Assembly (NCBI GenBank): GCA_964036275.1
Contig: OZ038439.1
Coordinates: 16,166,330 to 16,230,329 of the forward strand
Direction of reading: 5' to 3'
Length of the DNA: 64,000 bases
From: Litoditis marina
Lineage: Eukaryota > Nematoda > Chromadorea > Rhabditida > Rhabditidae
Below, one piece after another: positions 47,001 to 58,300 of this stretch (its first letter is position 1; every line of letters starts with the position of its first letter). The translations under genes and the position numbers were made by a program. The notes under the pieces were generated by a model. The model was not told the DNA's origin, made no database searches, and saw nothing but the letters and a program-made list of their open reading frames with translations.

Positions 47001-48471
47001 AAGTCTGAAGACAGCCTTACCTTACGTGAAACTCATACTCATTCTTACTGAAACATCATACGTCACAACCAACCTATAGGAGGATCCTGCAAGCACCGTG
47101 TTACTTACAACCCGTAGAGTGAGTAAACAGCCCAAACAAACTAACAAACAACAACACAACCAACCTGTAGGACGGACGTGGCAGCACCGATGTGATGTCC
47201 GCGTACTCGTGCGACAAATCGCGCAGTCGCCGACCAAACTCGTAGAAGGAGGGCGGAAGATCGACTCGACCATATGCGGCGAACACCTGTCAAGAGTTCA
47301 TGTGAATACAGGCATTACCCATCGGGCAAAGACAAACTCTTTATTTAACCGGTTTCGTGAGCCAATTTCGGTTTCATGAGCCAGTTTCGAACCAGACATT
47401 AACTCAGATGAAACACCAGAGCTAGGCTGTACACGAATGTATGTACACGAACGTATTTCAACGTGTTCTCTATCAAGAGTTGAGATTTATTTACAGCTTA
47501 CTTACGTCGATAATTTCTTCCAGCGTCTTCTCGTGAATTGTGAAGTGTACTTGTGGCATGTGCGAGCCTGGTTCTCGCGGGAAACCGGCCCAATTCTTGA
47601 ACGTAGGCGATTCTTCGATGAACGACGTCAGCGTTTTCATATACTGAAAAAAAACTTATATAGTTACTTCATTGTAGAAATCACCATGATGCTTCCCGAA
47701 AGCGTTACGAAAAAAGTTGCACAAGATGCAATTGAGGCCAAAGCAGATGACTATCGTCTTTAACCGTTGCAATCATCAAGCACATACCCTATAAAAACAA
47801 AAATGCACGGTTTTACCAATCGAAATCAAGCTTTTGTCGGAATTTTTATTTAATTAGGTGAAATTCGACTATTTCCACTTCTTTGGAAGGGGGAGAGGTC
47901 CGTATCGGATGTGATCTTAAAGTAGGACGATTATGTGGACCAATCCAGACGCTTCTATCCTTTGAACTGCAATTGAAAAATGTCTTGCAGTTAGGACTGA
48001 AACGTTGGGATTGGTCTACATAATCGTCCTTCTTTAAACCCCTCCTGAGTCATCACCGACCTGTCTTCTCTGTAGATACGCAAAGACGAGTCCGTCCACC
48101 CTATTCACCAGCTCCTCTGTGGGTGGTAGCTGCTGCTGAAAAAAAGTTTTAGGTAACTAAAGGGTACCCGATTTCTCGTTTTGGGTAACATTTCGGTTAA
48201 TTACAGGTAACCGGAAATAGGTATTACCAAAAACACGTTTAGATATAGACCCACACCAGAAGGTCCGATTGTTCGACGGAAAGAAGTCAGTTTTTCGATT
48301 CAAACACGTGAAAATGAATGATTTTGTATCAGAAATAAATTTTTTCGCGTTTCCGGCGAAAAGATAGTCAACTGGTTTCCATTTATTCTGACTAATCGGA
48401 CAAAATTGCTGGAATATGGATAGAGATTTCACCTGCTGTTCCTGGTTTTCATCCATTGTTGCTGTACTCAT
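29702..48471 (-). CDS. NPAT: Large LisH protein, probable NPAT/Mxc homologue (39 exons, 1341 aa)
   Basis: NPAT drives replication-dependent histone gene transcription in the histone locus body. Exons: 48433-48471, 48061-48135, 47506-47643, 47165-47286, 45571-45693, 45072-45210, 44394-44492, 43802-43875, 43343-43444, 43035-43117, 42276-42451, 41800-41877, 41632-41700, 41489-41557, 40886-41032, 40227-40316, 39732-39845, 39551-39604, 39066-39224, 38548-38720, 38279-38360, 37942-38042, 37229-37405, 36788-36881, 36280-36351, 35898-35951, 35078-35206, 34717-34866, 33918-33998, 33602-33679, 33241-33363, 32765-32919, 32133-32196, 31408-31539, 31221-31308, 30816-30886, 30684-30725, 30369-30464, 29702-29815. 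Phases close over 4026 nt. LisH spans about residues 22-50 (LVFAYLQRRQYMKTLTSFIEES), followed by an NPAT-like EKTLEEIIDVFAAYG segment. The middle is disordered and acidic; the C-terminal third is RS- and KER-rich coiled coil. NPAT identity rests on the first 120 residues; a fusion of two gene models is possible. Exon 39551 and the 41632 donor are the weakest calls. Confidence 0.7.
31782..31997. mobile_element. hAT-like non-autonomous element, copy 2
   Basis: Ends TAGGGTTGTTAA and TTAACAACCATA (one change) with flanking 8-mers GCGGACAC (31774-31781) and GCCGACAC (31998-32005), an 8-bp target duplication with one mismatch. Internal sequence consists of GAGTTTTCGAGT-like units as in copy 1 (24100). 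It lies in an intron of the NPAT-like gene. Partial relatives occur at 21470-21720, 43155-43265, 45405-45460 and 60525-60565. Confidence 0.85.
32605..32685 (-). repeat. Intronic copy of the 3' end and donor of an NPAT-like exon
   Basis: About 75 bases (ATTCGAGTACGACGCC...GCTAAGAG, then a GTACCT donor, minus strand) repeat the 3' end of exon 32765-32919 (GATACGAGTTTGACGCC...GCTAAGCG, then GTACGT) with substitutions and one rearranged segment. The copy is about 155 bp into the following intron, separated by a TTACTACTA microsatellite-like stretch. It has no matching acceptor. Confidence 0.78.
34138..34273. mobile_element. Inverted-repeat element, family GTGAAAAGTCAAG
   Basis: Ends GTGAAAAGTCAAG and CTTGACTTTTCAC are inverted repeats, with inner GGCCCTAAAAGG and CCTTTTAGG segments. 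A relative lies at 45775-45862 (AAAGTCGAGGGACTATTGGG...CAGTCCTATGACTTTTCA), sharing the internal TTTCGGCT.[CA]AAAA.CGCGGCCC block. Both are in introns of the NPAT-like gene. Confidence 0.65.
35036..35072. repeat. (AT)n microsatellite next to an exon donor
   Basis: About 18 AT units end only a few bases from the donor of exon 35078-35206. A second (AT)n tract lies at 16204-16229, next to the acceptor of a SPAST exon. Confidence 0.9.
35505..35595. repeat. Dispersed repeat with copies in three introns of the NPAT-like gene
   Basis: TTGGCTCTTTCT.GTT...CATGAAGCA.GAAGTT.GAGAGAA here matches, in inverted orientation, 43520-43600, and in part 39905-39935. Flanking AT-rich sequence downstream of each also shares AAAAACTTTCT. 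Ends and class unknown. Confidence 0.55.
37725..37920. repeat. Poly-C/G-headed dispersed repeat, copy 1
   Basis: Starts with a run of 13 or so C and continues with TTTTGTATGAAA.TTGT...CTTGCGACCCCTA.TTTTTA...TTCGC.AC.C.C..TCATGA.AGGCCT.GGCG. The same arrangement occurs at 63058-63270 in a ZNF277 intron, there headed by a run of 12 G. Homology over about 190 bp with many substitutions. Confidence 0.65.
40520..40590 (-). repeat. Intronic copy of the 3' end and donor of an NPAT-like exon
   Basis: Minus-strand GTGACCATTGAGACACCGGG...GGCTATGGAG followed by GTGCGGGT repeats the 3' end of exon 40886-41032 (GTGATCATTGAGACATCGGC...GGTTATGGAG, GTAGGTGC), about 350 bp into the next intron. The frame of the parent (VIIETSADGEQEQVME against VTIETPGDGEQAME) is kept, so a cryptic alternative exon cannot be ruled out, but no acceptor of suitable phase was found. 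Confidence 0.75.
42067..42122 (-). repeat. Intronic copy of the 3' end and donor of an NPAT-like exon
   Basis: GAGCAGCAGACGCCCAAGGA...AGTCATTCG followed by GTACGC (minus strand) repeats the end of exon 42276-42451 (GAGCAGCAAACGCCCAAGGA...AGTCATTCG, GTATGC). An in-frame stop has arisen in the copy. It is separated from the parent by the TTGTA microsatellite at 42168-42262. Confidence 0.82.
42168..42262. repeat. (ATTGT)n pentanucleotide microsatellite
   Basis: About 18 pentamer units with two short breaks, starting some 14 bp from the donor of exon 42276-42451 and lying between that exon and a duplicate of its 3' end. Confidence 0.95.
44011..44130. mobile_element. MITE, family TTAAAGAAGGACG, copy C
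   Basis: Recognisable by AGAAGGACGATTATGTGG at the left and CACTCGTCCTTCTTTAA at the right, with the CGCTTCAGTCCTTTAA and TTGCAATACATTTTTCAATT core. More diverged than copies A and B. In an intron of the NPAT-like gene. Confidence 0.8.
45881..47017. mobile_element. 1.1-kb non-autonomous TIR element with CG-rich internal repeats
   Basis: Inverted ends AGGCTGTCTTCAGACTTTTT...GTGCGATACAAGATACA and the reverse complement extend for about 40 bp. Flanking bases (TT|AGGC and GCCT|TA) allow a TA target duplication. Inside, a CG-rich motif of the type GTCGCGTCGCGTGCACGCG recurs about five times at roughly 130-200 bp spacing in otherwise AT-rich DNA. No transposase frame. It occupies most of the intron between exons 45571-45693 and 47165-47286 of the NPAT-like gene. 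Confidence 0.8.
47073..47112 (-). repeat. Intronic copy of the 3' end and donor of an NPAT-like exon
   Basis: Minus-strand ACACGGTGCTTGCAGGATCC...TATAG followed by GTTGGTTGTG repeats the end of exon 47165-47286 (ATCGGTGCTGCCACGTCCGT...TACAG, GTTGGTTGTG). The copy is about 85 bp into the intron. Donor and the first ten intron bases are identical in both. Confidence 0.72.
47917..48037. mobile_element. MITE, family TTAAAGAAGGACG, copy D
   Basis: Ends TTAAAGTAGGACGATTATG and CATAATCGTCCTTCTTTAA, same internal order as copy B with a few deletions. In an intron of the NPAT-like gene. Confidence 0.82.
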
Positions 48472-49318
48472 TCTTCTCCATCCACCATATACCCGTACAT
48501 GCAGTAATTACAATGAAATATGGAGATCTGAACAGAAATGATTGTTGCTCACGTCAAAATTCACGTGAAGATTGAAAACATGTCAGAATTCCAACACGTG
48601 CAAAAATAGTGCAACATTTAGTTCAAAATTCCCTTGAAAATTAAGAAGCATGTCAGAATTTTGTTGTCACGGCTAACATGAGTTACTCCGAGTAAAACTG
48701 AGATAAAGAGCTCAAAAGAGTAATCTTCCCACAGAAAATATGTATATAACTGTTTTGAACAGTGCGCGAAAATCGGAACAAGTTTGAAACATAATGTATA
48801 TCAGAAACGATAAGAACAATAAACAATAAAAAAACTACCTAACAACTAAATACTACTAGAGCTACCTAATTACAAGACAAACAACATAGACACACGCTAA
48901 GTCAGACCCGCCTAAGTTTTCAAGCAAAATTATTGAAAAATAACAAACTAGCATCTTAAACTATTTACATAAAGATGTCGTGCATTATTACATGAAAATA
49001 TATTTTCAAAACTCTATTGCCCATTACACACAGCAACCGAGAAACAATGAGGTATACCTAACAGCGAATAGTTCGAAAAACCAAGACAACATTGACTAAA
49101 ACGTCATAATTGCACTTTTAATTATTATATAAAATCCTAATGTAATGGAAACAGTGAACTTTCTGCATCTAACCGGCGCTCAGGACTTCATTGTGTTCGA
49201 CAAACTCATAGAAAACATAAAACCTGGTTCGAAAGAAAAGAAGCGTTCGGTTGGTAAAATACAAAGAGAAACAAGTATTTAGACATTGGCCTGAATTTAG
49301 ATTGAGAAATATCTAAAT
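48472..49318. other. Intergenic region between NPAT-like start and MTIF2 stop
   Basis: About 850 bp, AT-rich, without recognised coding or repeat structure. It should contain the promoter and 5' UTR of the NPAT-like gene and the MTIF2 3' UTR. Confidence 0.5.
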
Positions 49319-52300
49319 TTAAAATCCGGGCGGGAACCAATCGATAGTTTGCTTGATCTCCTTTTTCTCGTATACTTCTATTGCGTCATCATCTTTGAAG
49401 CGAATACTCTTGTCATCCAAGGCAATACCGACCTAGAACAGACAACGCTGAATGAACATTCAACGAAAAAACATAGAAAACACATTTACCGTTTAGAGTT
49501 CAATACAAGATCGTAAATTACACCAAAAAGCAACCATTTTGACCAATCAGTTGCACACTTGAGAAAGAAGTTTTGACGGCAGAGCCAGAAGTTTCTAATG
49601 TTCAGAATATGAAAAATGGGCAGTTAACTTTTTAAAAAAATAGTTCCATTAGCTGTGTGGCTACAAACTACATGAATTCCTCAGAAAAATGTCATATTTG
49701 ATGTTACCGTGTTATGTGTGATACCAGAACAATTTCACTGGGCTACAAACTACAACAAGTCCTACCTCGGTGTTGGTCTTTGCATTGGCCACCACCTCCA
49801 TCTCACACTTCATCGACTCAATTGGACCCTCGTAGACCACGTTTCCGCCACGAATGAACTTGAAGATGCAATTTCTGAAAGATGAATAGAAAGTCAAGAG
49901 AAGGTAAGAAAAAGCTACTGGTTCTGACCACTCGGCAAGTATCAAACTTCGGGTATCTAGTTTGCACGTACGTGAAAATCATGACTACAACAACATCGAC
50001 ATCTACCCCCCCCCCCTCCATCTGTGTTGCACGTTTAAACCTCCCACTTCTTACTAAATCATTTTATACATGCACGTACATATATGGATGAACTGACCAG
50101 ATTCTCAATATATATTTGTAATCTACAGTATTAGTAAACAACCTACTTGTTGAAATTGCCCCAGTCCACCAGACATCCAGCAATCGGCTGTCGTTTACGA
50201 GCTCGATCAGAGATGAGGAATTCCTAAATACATGTTCATTAGGTTGAAGAAAGACACTCTACACTCTATTCACCAATTACACTCGGCAAACTGCGTTAGC
50301 CCTGAGACTTGTTGGCATCGTACCAAGATTTTAGAATGCTCACTCAGACAATTCCCGGCCAGCCACTTTTGTAGCGGCCTCGACGAGAGAGCGCACAGGT
50401 CAAAGAGACGCAGATGTTTGCGGCCTCATTGACCTCCACGGTTTCATGTTGATTCCCCCCCTCGACTAAAAGAGGTCATTTCAATTAGCGAGACAACCAG
50501 TAGAATGGCACACGGGGTAGGTAAGCGGTATGTCTTTGAATGGCGGCAAGCGTTTGATTATGTTCTGCGCATCCCTAATTGGCATACTATCTAACAGGGA
50601 GCGGAATTTGAAAATAAAAGTTAGCTTACTAGTTACACTGTAGTTCTCAAAGTGAACGAAAACTTGTGGTGGATACATCATTTCAAAGCATAGGGACTCA
50701 GGAAAACTATCACATGTTTTGTAGATGCTATAGTTTTTCCTTGTGTTGTGTAAATAAGGGTAAGCTCGTGTAAAGTGATATAAACTAAGAGAATGAGGAA
50801 AAAAGAGTATAGAAAGTGGTACGTTTTGACTCTACCCCAAGACTGAATCGAATGCAGTGTCCCGAATAAAACTGACCATTCAGTTTATAACTAATCCTAC
50901 CACCACACTTCAAAGGAACTGCATCAAGTTTATGAATAGAGCCGAACGTTTGCAACTTAACAGTAAATATTCACATTCAAGAAATAGAAGATTTCTGACA
51001 CGCTTGTCAAAAATGCTAAACAAGCCTTCATATAATTCGTTTCTATTCTACGTGACTTACAGTACTAACTCGTGCTCATAGTTTCCGTTTGAAAAAATGA
51101 AATAAGACGGAGCGAGAAAGTTGTGATGAAGTGTTATGTAGAGTCTGTATCAACGCTACTAATTGATTTTATCTTGTTCAAAGCACGTATACCTGAGGTG
51201 TGAATTCGTAGCCAACTCCGTACGACACCCCACTTCAGAAGATCATATAACGGGCGCGAAACTGTCGTAATTCAAAGTTTTTACTATGATAGCACGTATT
51301 CAGGAACATTCCAAAATTGTGCATCTTCCGTTGGTTTCCCAAATCCTTAGAGGTATCCCACCCTAGAATGTTGGTTTCACATAAATCTCGTCGATTGTTG
51401 GAGCGAGGAAGCAAGTGTAGTCCAAGAAAGATGAACTACAGTTGCAACCCCAACCAGTATACTTGTTCGAACAACATAGTTTTCTGTTCACTAATATATC
51501 TTCTAATCTTTGCTCTTTCATGATGATCAGCAAACAAATTTTCAGTGATGATAAAAATAAGCGTCTTGGTTTTGTTTATCCGTGAAGGATAGTGTGCTAT
51601 AGTTCAGAAGATTTACCACAAAAATCGAGCGCAACGTTTGTTATTCAATCATTGTCGTGAGGCGAATTCTTTATTTGACCCGGTATTTTGTCATAACTAT
51701 CATTTAAACATTAACCAGGATATTCGATCAACCCTTTTGTTAACCACTTTTTAACAGCAAATTTTCCCCGAAATACATCGTAGAAGAGGGTTACAAAAAA
51801 CCAGATAACCCAGGTGAGGTTTCCTGATAGGGTTAACAAAATACTGGGCTCCTGATGGAATTGGCCTTCCGACAAACTCCATTTGAAATGAAATCAGCAA
51901 ATACTTCTCAAAAATGAAGAGTTCTAATTTACCGAGCTACCGTAGTTAAAGTATGAATAATGACAGTTTCGCGCCCAAATATTCTAATCTTGATTGAAAG
52001 CTAAAGTTCGGTATTTCGTATTTTGTACACGCACGATGATAAAGTGCTGAATGATAAATATTCACTCAAACGGCATCTTACAATGATTCAAGAACCATTT
52101 TATAATGTTTGTACTATATTTTTGCAGCTTTTCAACTGTGTGATTGTCATAATTAGCTTTAGAGTAGTTCAAAAATGTATCACTCGTCCTGGAAGATTTC
52201 TAAGTAATCTTTTACGCTTTGTGACTTGCCAAATATACACTAGCTGGCTTTCCATTATCATGACTGTCACCCCTGGTACCAATTAAGAGAGACGACCATC

Positions 52301-55300
52301 GAACACCTCCGGTGCTAATTAAGAGAGACGACCAAGAGGGGGTGAAATAAGGGGGGGAATCGACGTAAGACCGACCTCCACACTCTCTCGCTTTTGAAGC
52401 TGGCCAATCGGAGAAAGTTGACGCCAATCGTTCTGAGTATCTTAATGGTATTTTTTTTTTTGAAGTTTCATGTCTATAAATACTGCTAACAATGGTTTAC
52501 AGTGCTTTCAAACCCCTGGAAATTCATTGGAAAGTTGCCATTATTTCAGTGAGAATAACGAGATTCTACTACAGTATACCCACAGCTGTCAGCTCTCACA
52601 CACCTTCAACACATGTCCTTCCGCCACTAGTTCCAGTTCCGTCTTTCTGGGCAACCTGGCCGACAGTTCGTTCTTCAGTGCCTCCACCAGGCGATAGATG
52701 ACATTGAAGTGCTCCAGTCGCACTTCTCCCTCCTGGGCCGACTTCCTAATTGCGGCAGACGGTTGCACGTTGAACATGTACAGGACGGCTGCAATACGGG
52801 GGGATTAGAGCCAACCATCGATTCTGTTAGTTAGCAATGTAAGTTCATCCCATTTATGTATTTTCATACTTTTTTAATTTCTTATAGTTATCTTAGTTCA
52901 TTATTGAAACCTCGAAACCTTTCCCAGGAGACTACGCGTTTCATAGTTTTTTGGTCTAACATAACTCCCAACTTAACAGCACATGCGATGGAACTATGAG
53001 GTGTCTTCATATTGCTCTTCAACATGACCCTATCGAAAAGCTTGAAACCCCCGAGCAAAACCAGCCTACCTCCACTCTCCTTGGCCACCTCAATGTCTTT
53101 TTCGGTGGGCGACCCGACGCCAAAATCGACCACATCGAAGCGACACTGGTCGCTGGCGTACGTGGAGATTATCTCCATTATCGCCTCCAGCGTACCGTCC
53201 ACATCTGTCCGAATCTGGAATAGAGGGTTTACGTGACAAATTACTGATGACCGAATATTATAAAATCTTGGAACATAAACAAAGTGCATTTCATGGAATA
53301 AAAATTTGCCCTTAGCTAACTAGGCACGAAAATTCAGCGATCAGGCTCATTTTTCATCAAACTTGGAAAAATTGAATTGTTTTAGAACCAGAATCAACAA
53401 GTTTGGCGTAATTTATGGGGGGGGGACTCGTTATATTATTGAGAAAAGTCAGATGGGTCATAAGTGAATCTTTCTGACCATGACCCCCCTACCCACCAAT
53501 AACTTCAGCCGTGGGAACCCGTCATCGACATCCTTCACCAGTCGCTGGTTCTTGTGTACCACCGAGCGAAGGGTGGATCCGTAGCGCCAGCCCCGATCCA
53601 GCAGAATCTGGCGATTCGCCAAGTACTTCTCGCGCTCCTCCTGCCGCTTGCCCTCGATCGCTTGCTGAACACAAATACTTTGTAATGTAAAAAATGATAA
53701 ACTTTCCAAAACAACGTGAGGTGGTTTCATGAACACATGAAGTTACGAGTGAACATTTTCTGCTTCCTGTCAGTGCCAACAACCATAAAACAAACTTGTG
53801 TAAGCGAATTAGAGAATGTGGAGAATGATTACTTTACAATCAAAACTGAATCTCCACTGCTTGAGATTCAAACTCCTCTCGTACGTACGCATCCCATGGT
53901 GATCTCAGCTGCAGCTGCAGCCTTAGCAAATGACGAACTCGCGCGCTAGCTTTTGACCGCCTCGCGTATTATTCGAGTGAAAATAGGCGCGATACGCAGT
54001 GTGCTCGGACCATCCCAAATTGCAGTGGGATACAGTGTCTTACCCCGATAATTTTCACATTGAAACGTCAACCAACCCAGTCCTCTTCGGCTTTCTTCTC
54101 CATTTGCATTCGATTTCTATAGGAAACGGCCTTCTGAGCCCGATCCACGGTCTTTGCTTCCAGAATGACGTCACCCGGAGAGGGAAGATCTTCTTTCCAG
54201 CCAGACACCTACAAACTACTATATAATAGGTCTTCCATGTACTTCTCAGGTGAAAGTTACAGGCCTAAAATAGGCTAAATCCAGGTAAATTGAGGAAAAT
54301 ATAAATGGCTGGATTAGAACCAAATTAGGCTTGTCGGCACCTAATTTAGCCTGGTATACACCAAATTTAGCCTGGTAGACACCAAATTTAGCCTGGTAGA
54401 CACCCATTTCAGGCCTGTAGCCCCTATTTTGAACTGGAATTAACCTATTTTAGGCTTGTAGCCACCTATTTCAGGCATTCGCGAAAAAAATAAATTTAGC
54501 GTGTTACAAGCCCAAAATAGGTTAATTCCAGCTCAAAATAGGGGCTACAGGCCTGAAATAGGTGTCTACCAGGCTAAATTTGGTGTCTACCAGGCTAAAT
54601 TTGGTGTCTACCAGGCTAAATTAGGTGCCGACAAGCCTAATTCGGTTCTAATCCAGCCATTTCGATTTTCCTAAATTTCCCTGGATTTAGCCTATTTTAG
54701 GCTCGTAGTTTTCATCCTTGTTTGATATCGCTACTTGCCATATTTTACAAATTTCGACCGAAAAGCCTGAAACTACAAACTACAAAAACCGGAAAAATAT
54801 GTTGGTCATTGCTTGAAACGTTGACATGTGTAGTAGTGTACACCCCTGATTTCCAGCTGCTATACTTCAATCGACTACCCATATTTTGTAGCACCTGTAT
54901 ATTTCTCCAGTACCTATGTCTATTGTATATCTCTCCAGTATCTATGTTGATAAAAAATTTTATACCGTACCCTAACAGGAGTTCCGGGCGGCGCGGCGGC
55001 GACCGTCTTTCCGTGCTCGTCCGTCATCGTCCGCACCCGGCACCACGATGTTCCCGCAACCAGAACACAATTCTTCTTCAACGTTCCACGCGAGACCACC
55101 ACTGTGCACACCTTTCCGATGCCTATAGAGTAAATCATGTGTCCACATTCGACAACAACAATGACGCCTTCGAATTTCGCTTTAGGCTTTGACATAGCTT
55201 GCGCTTCATGAAACAGAGCAGTGAAACTCGGTTACCAACCATGGAGTAATCACACAAGATTGGGGGAAAGATACAGTACTCGAGTGAGGCCCGGCTTATA

Positions 55301-58300
55301 CCGCGCGAGCGTTTTACGGCAAGTAAATCGATACGCATGATATTTTACCAGTTTTACGCCTACACGGAACGTCCGCGTAGAAAAGTATGAACTTGGCTTA
55401 ACGTGAATGAAAAAAAACTCAGCTTTGTTATACAAACATAGAGAAACGATTGAACCACGACGTACCGTGAATAACCTCCGACTCGATGACGACTCCCTCC
55501 GCGAGACCCTTCGCGGTCGCGCGCAGATCCATCATGTCGGCCTGCATCAAAAGAGCCTCCTGAAACATGATTGAGCTGAATTGAATGATAAAGACCTATC
55601 AACGATTTGGAATGAGAAAACACTAAACAAACAAACCGTCTAGCAGTCCAAGTAGAACGAGTTAAGGAGTCAAAGCATATGCTGAATAATGTCGGTTGTA
55701 GCGTTTTAAAAGTCAAGTTAAGAATCCCCCCATGAAAATCCACAACTTATAGGTCGGTGACATTCAAATAACTGCAAACATGGTTACTCCGGTCAGCAAA
55801 CCATCTATGATTTAAGGATTTAAGAAATGTTGTTCTCTCAAAATTGTAAGCGAAATGCACCGAGACTTATCTCACCTGAAGGGCGGGCAGATTCTTTCCA
55901 TGAAGGGCCGACACCTCTACACACTGTACATCTCCACCGAGCTCCTCCACAACAACACCGTGTTCCAGTAAAGAACGTTTGGCACGCATCTGAAACAATC
56001 ATCAACATCACCTTATTTGACAGAAATACATCTTCGCCATTGATGAAACATATGAAAAGGTGAATAAGTTTCAGTTATAAAACGATAGCTCTGCTTCTGC
56101 TGCTGCTCACACTACGGAAACACGATGAATACTTATACGAACTACTATCTAGAAAACGTGTCTCGAACACCACCAAAACGTGATTGTACCGTGAGAAAAC
56201 CATAGAAACGTGTCGTAACGAGAGGAAGCACACGAAGAACAATCTTGCTTACCGGGTCGGCGGTAGGCTTGTCACACTTATTCACTGCGACCACAATCGG
56301 TACACCGGCAGATTGGGCGAATCTGAAAACACAGAAACAAACTAAACTAAACGAAAAAGCAACAGTTACTTATCATAGCATAGGCAAACGGGCTCAACAC
56401 TAACTAACATCAAAGTTAGTTATCAGTGAAGCTCTATCTTTCCATTCTCATATCTAAACCTATTTTTTGTTACACGGGCCAACAAGGAGCCTAACTACCC
56501 CGACTCGGCCCTATTCTCCTATTTTGTAAGTTAACAGTATTGCACTTTCGACTAATCACGGTTATGAACAGATAGATGCAAGGTTGTACACAACACATGT
56601 GAGTTTTTCAACACGTAATTTACATTACCAACTCCCTTCCCCATACCTCCCCAAGAGCCAGCTACTGAACTAACTTTATCGATTGGATGGTCTGCTCCTT
56701 GACCCCATCGTCTGCTGCCAGTACCAGTACCACCACATCGGCTCCCTTGGCGCCACGGGCGCGCATAGCGGCGAACGCCGCGTGACCAGGCGTGTCCAGA
56801 AACGTGACACGGCGACCACCACTTTTCAGATCCACTGAAAAGTATACGATTAATTGCCTGTCTATCTGTCTTTGATGAGGAGTCTAAAATATTAGCAAAA
56901 GATGAAAAAACATTAACTCTCATCCTAGAAATAACTAGTGTTCCAACATCTTCACATGAACACGAGGGACTGGGCACAAGTGCACACTTGAGTAGGAACG
57001 TACCGGAAAAGGCTCCAATATGCTGTGTGATGCCCCCGAACTCTCCCTCGGTGATCTTTGAACTCCGAAGTGCATCCAGAAGGGTCGTCTTTCCATGGTC
57101 CACGTGACCCATTATGGTCACAACTGGAGGACGGCGAGTACACTCTGAGGCTGGGGCCGGCTCCCTGAACAGGGTAATGGAATTATGAAATATAAGTCAC
57201 TCCGGTTTCTTGCTAGGGTTCTATCGTGTTTATATTTTGATCTAGCTGCGTTAATGCCTAAAACACTTGTGTTTGAGCAGATCAAACTACAACTCAACTA
57301 AGTCTCAAGCATTGAATGCAGCACGTGTTGAGTGCAGTACCAATGTAAGCGTTTGCCAAAATAGAGTGAATTTCAAACAAAGCACACGTAAACACTAACT
57401 GTGGTTGCAAATCATCCGCACTCCCGTCTGCTTTGCTGGCCTTTCGATGCACCAAACGTGGTTTGAAGTTGTAAATGGCGGCAGCCTGAAAAAGTTATCA
57501 GTCGGAGGGTGATCGAAAAGTTTTCTAAAAACATGATCGTACTTGACAAGGTATATATAATGAAACGACGTTTTATTCATCAGAAGCAGCAGCAAGCTTG
57601 CTTAGACATATTATGGACGATAAAAAAGCCCAAAAACTTCGTCTCCGGAAATAGTGACGTTACCTAACAAAAATTTTACTGTTGAATGCTAAAACTTAAT
57701 CATGAAGTGAAGTTCAATCAAATTCTCGCCAGTCAGCTTTAACCTACCTTGAGAATAGTATCGGAATCTAGGGCCTTGTCTACCGCAATCAGATCGAAGT
57801 TCCGCTGATCCATAGATAGAAGAGTATCCGATAAATCTTCCAGCGAAACATTCAACGCCTCCGAAAGTTCTCTATAATGAGGTGAAGCCACAAATAAGCA
57901 AAAGTGTAAGTCGTGTATACTAGTTGATGACTTATCTTGCCAACAGTTGGCCATGAACACTGAATACTACATCAAACGTACACCTTCTGAACTCCGACCA
58001 TTCCCATTCCATTAGCCAAGAGATGGTGTAGTGACCCGGTCAAACGTTAACAACATGCATTTGACTGACAATTAAAGTTAAAGTTACTAACAATATACCA
58101 ACTCACTTTGCATTCATATCCGAGTATACATCGACCAGTTGTTTGGTGGTCTTGGTCTGCTTCACAATGACTGGCTCCACGAAACGACGTTTTCCCCTTT
58201 TTCGGTCGCTGGCGAACCATCGGATTGGCTGATGCGCAAGGCCGACTAGAAACAATGATGAGATCATGAAGCTGAACGACATTCACCAAATATCTGTACA

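Noticed and set aside
29702..48471. Split into a short LisH gene and a separate coiled-coil gene
   Set aside because: No stop, start context or phase break was found between the halves and all 38 junctions keep frame; still mentioned as an alternative because no cDNA is available.
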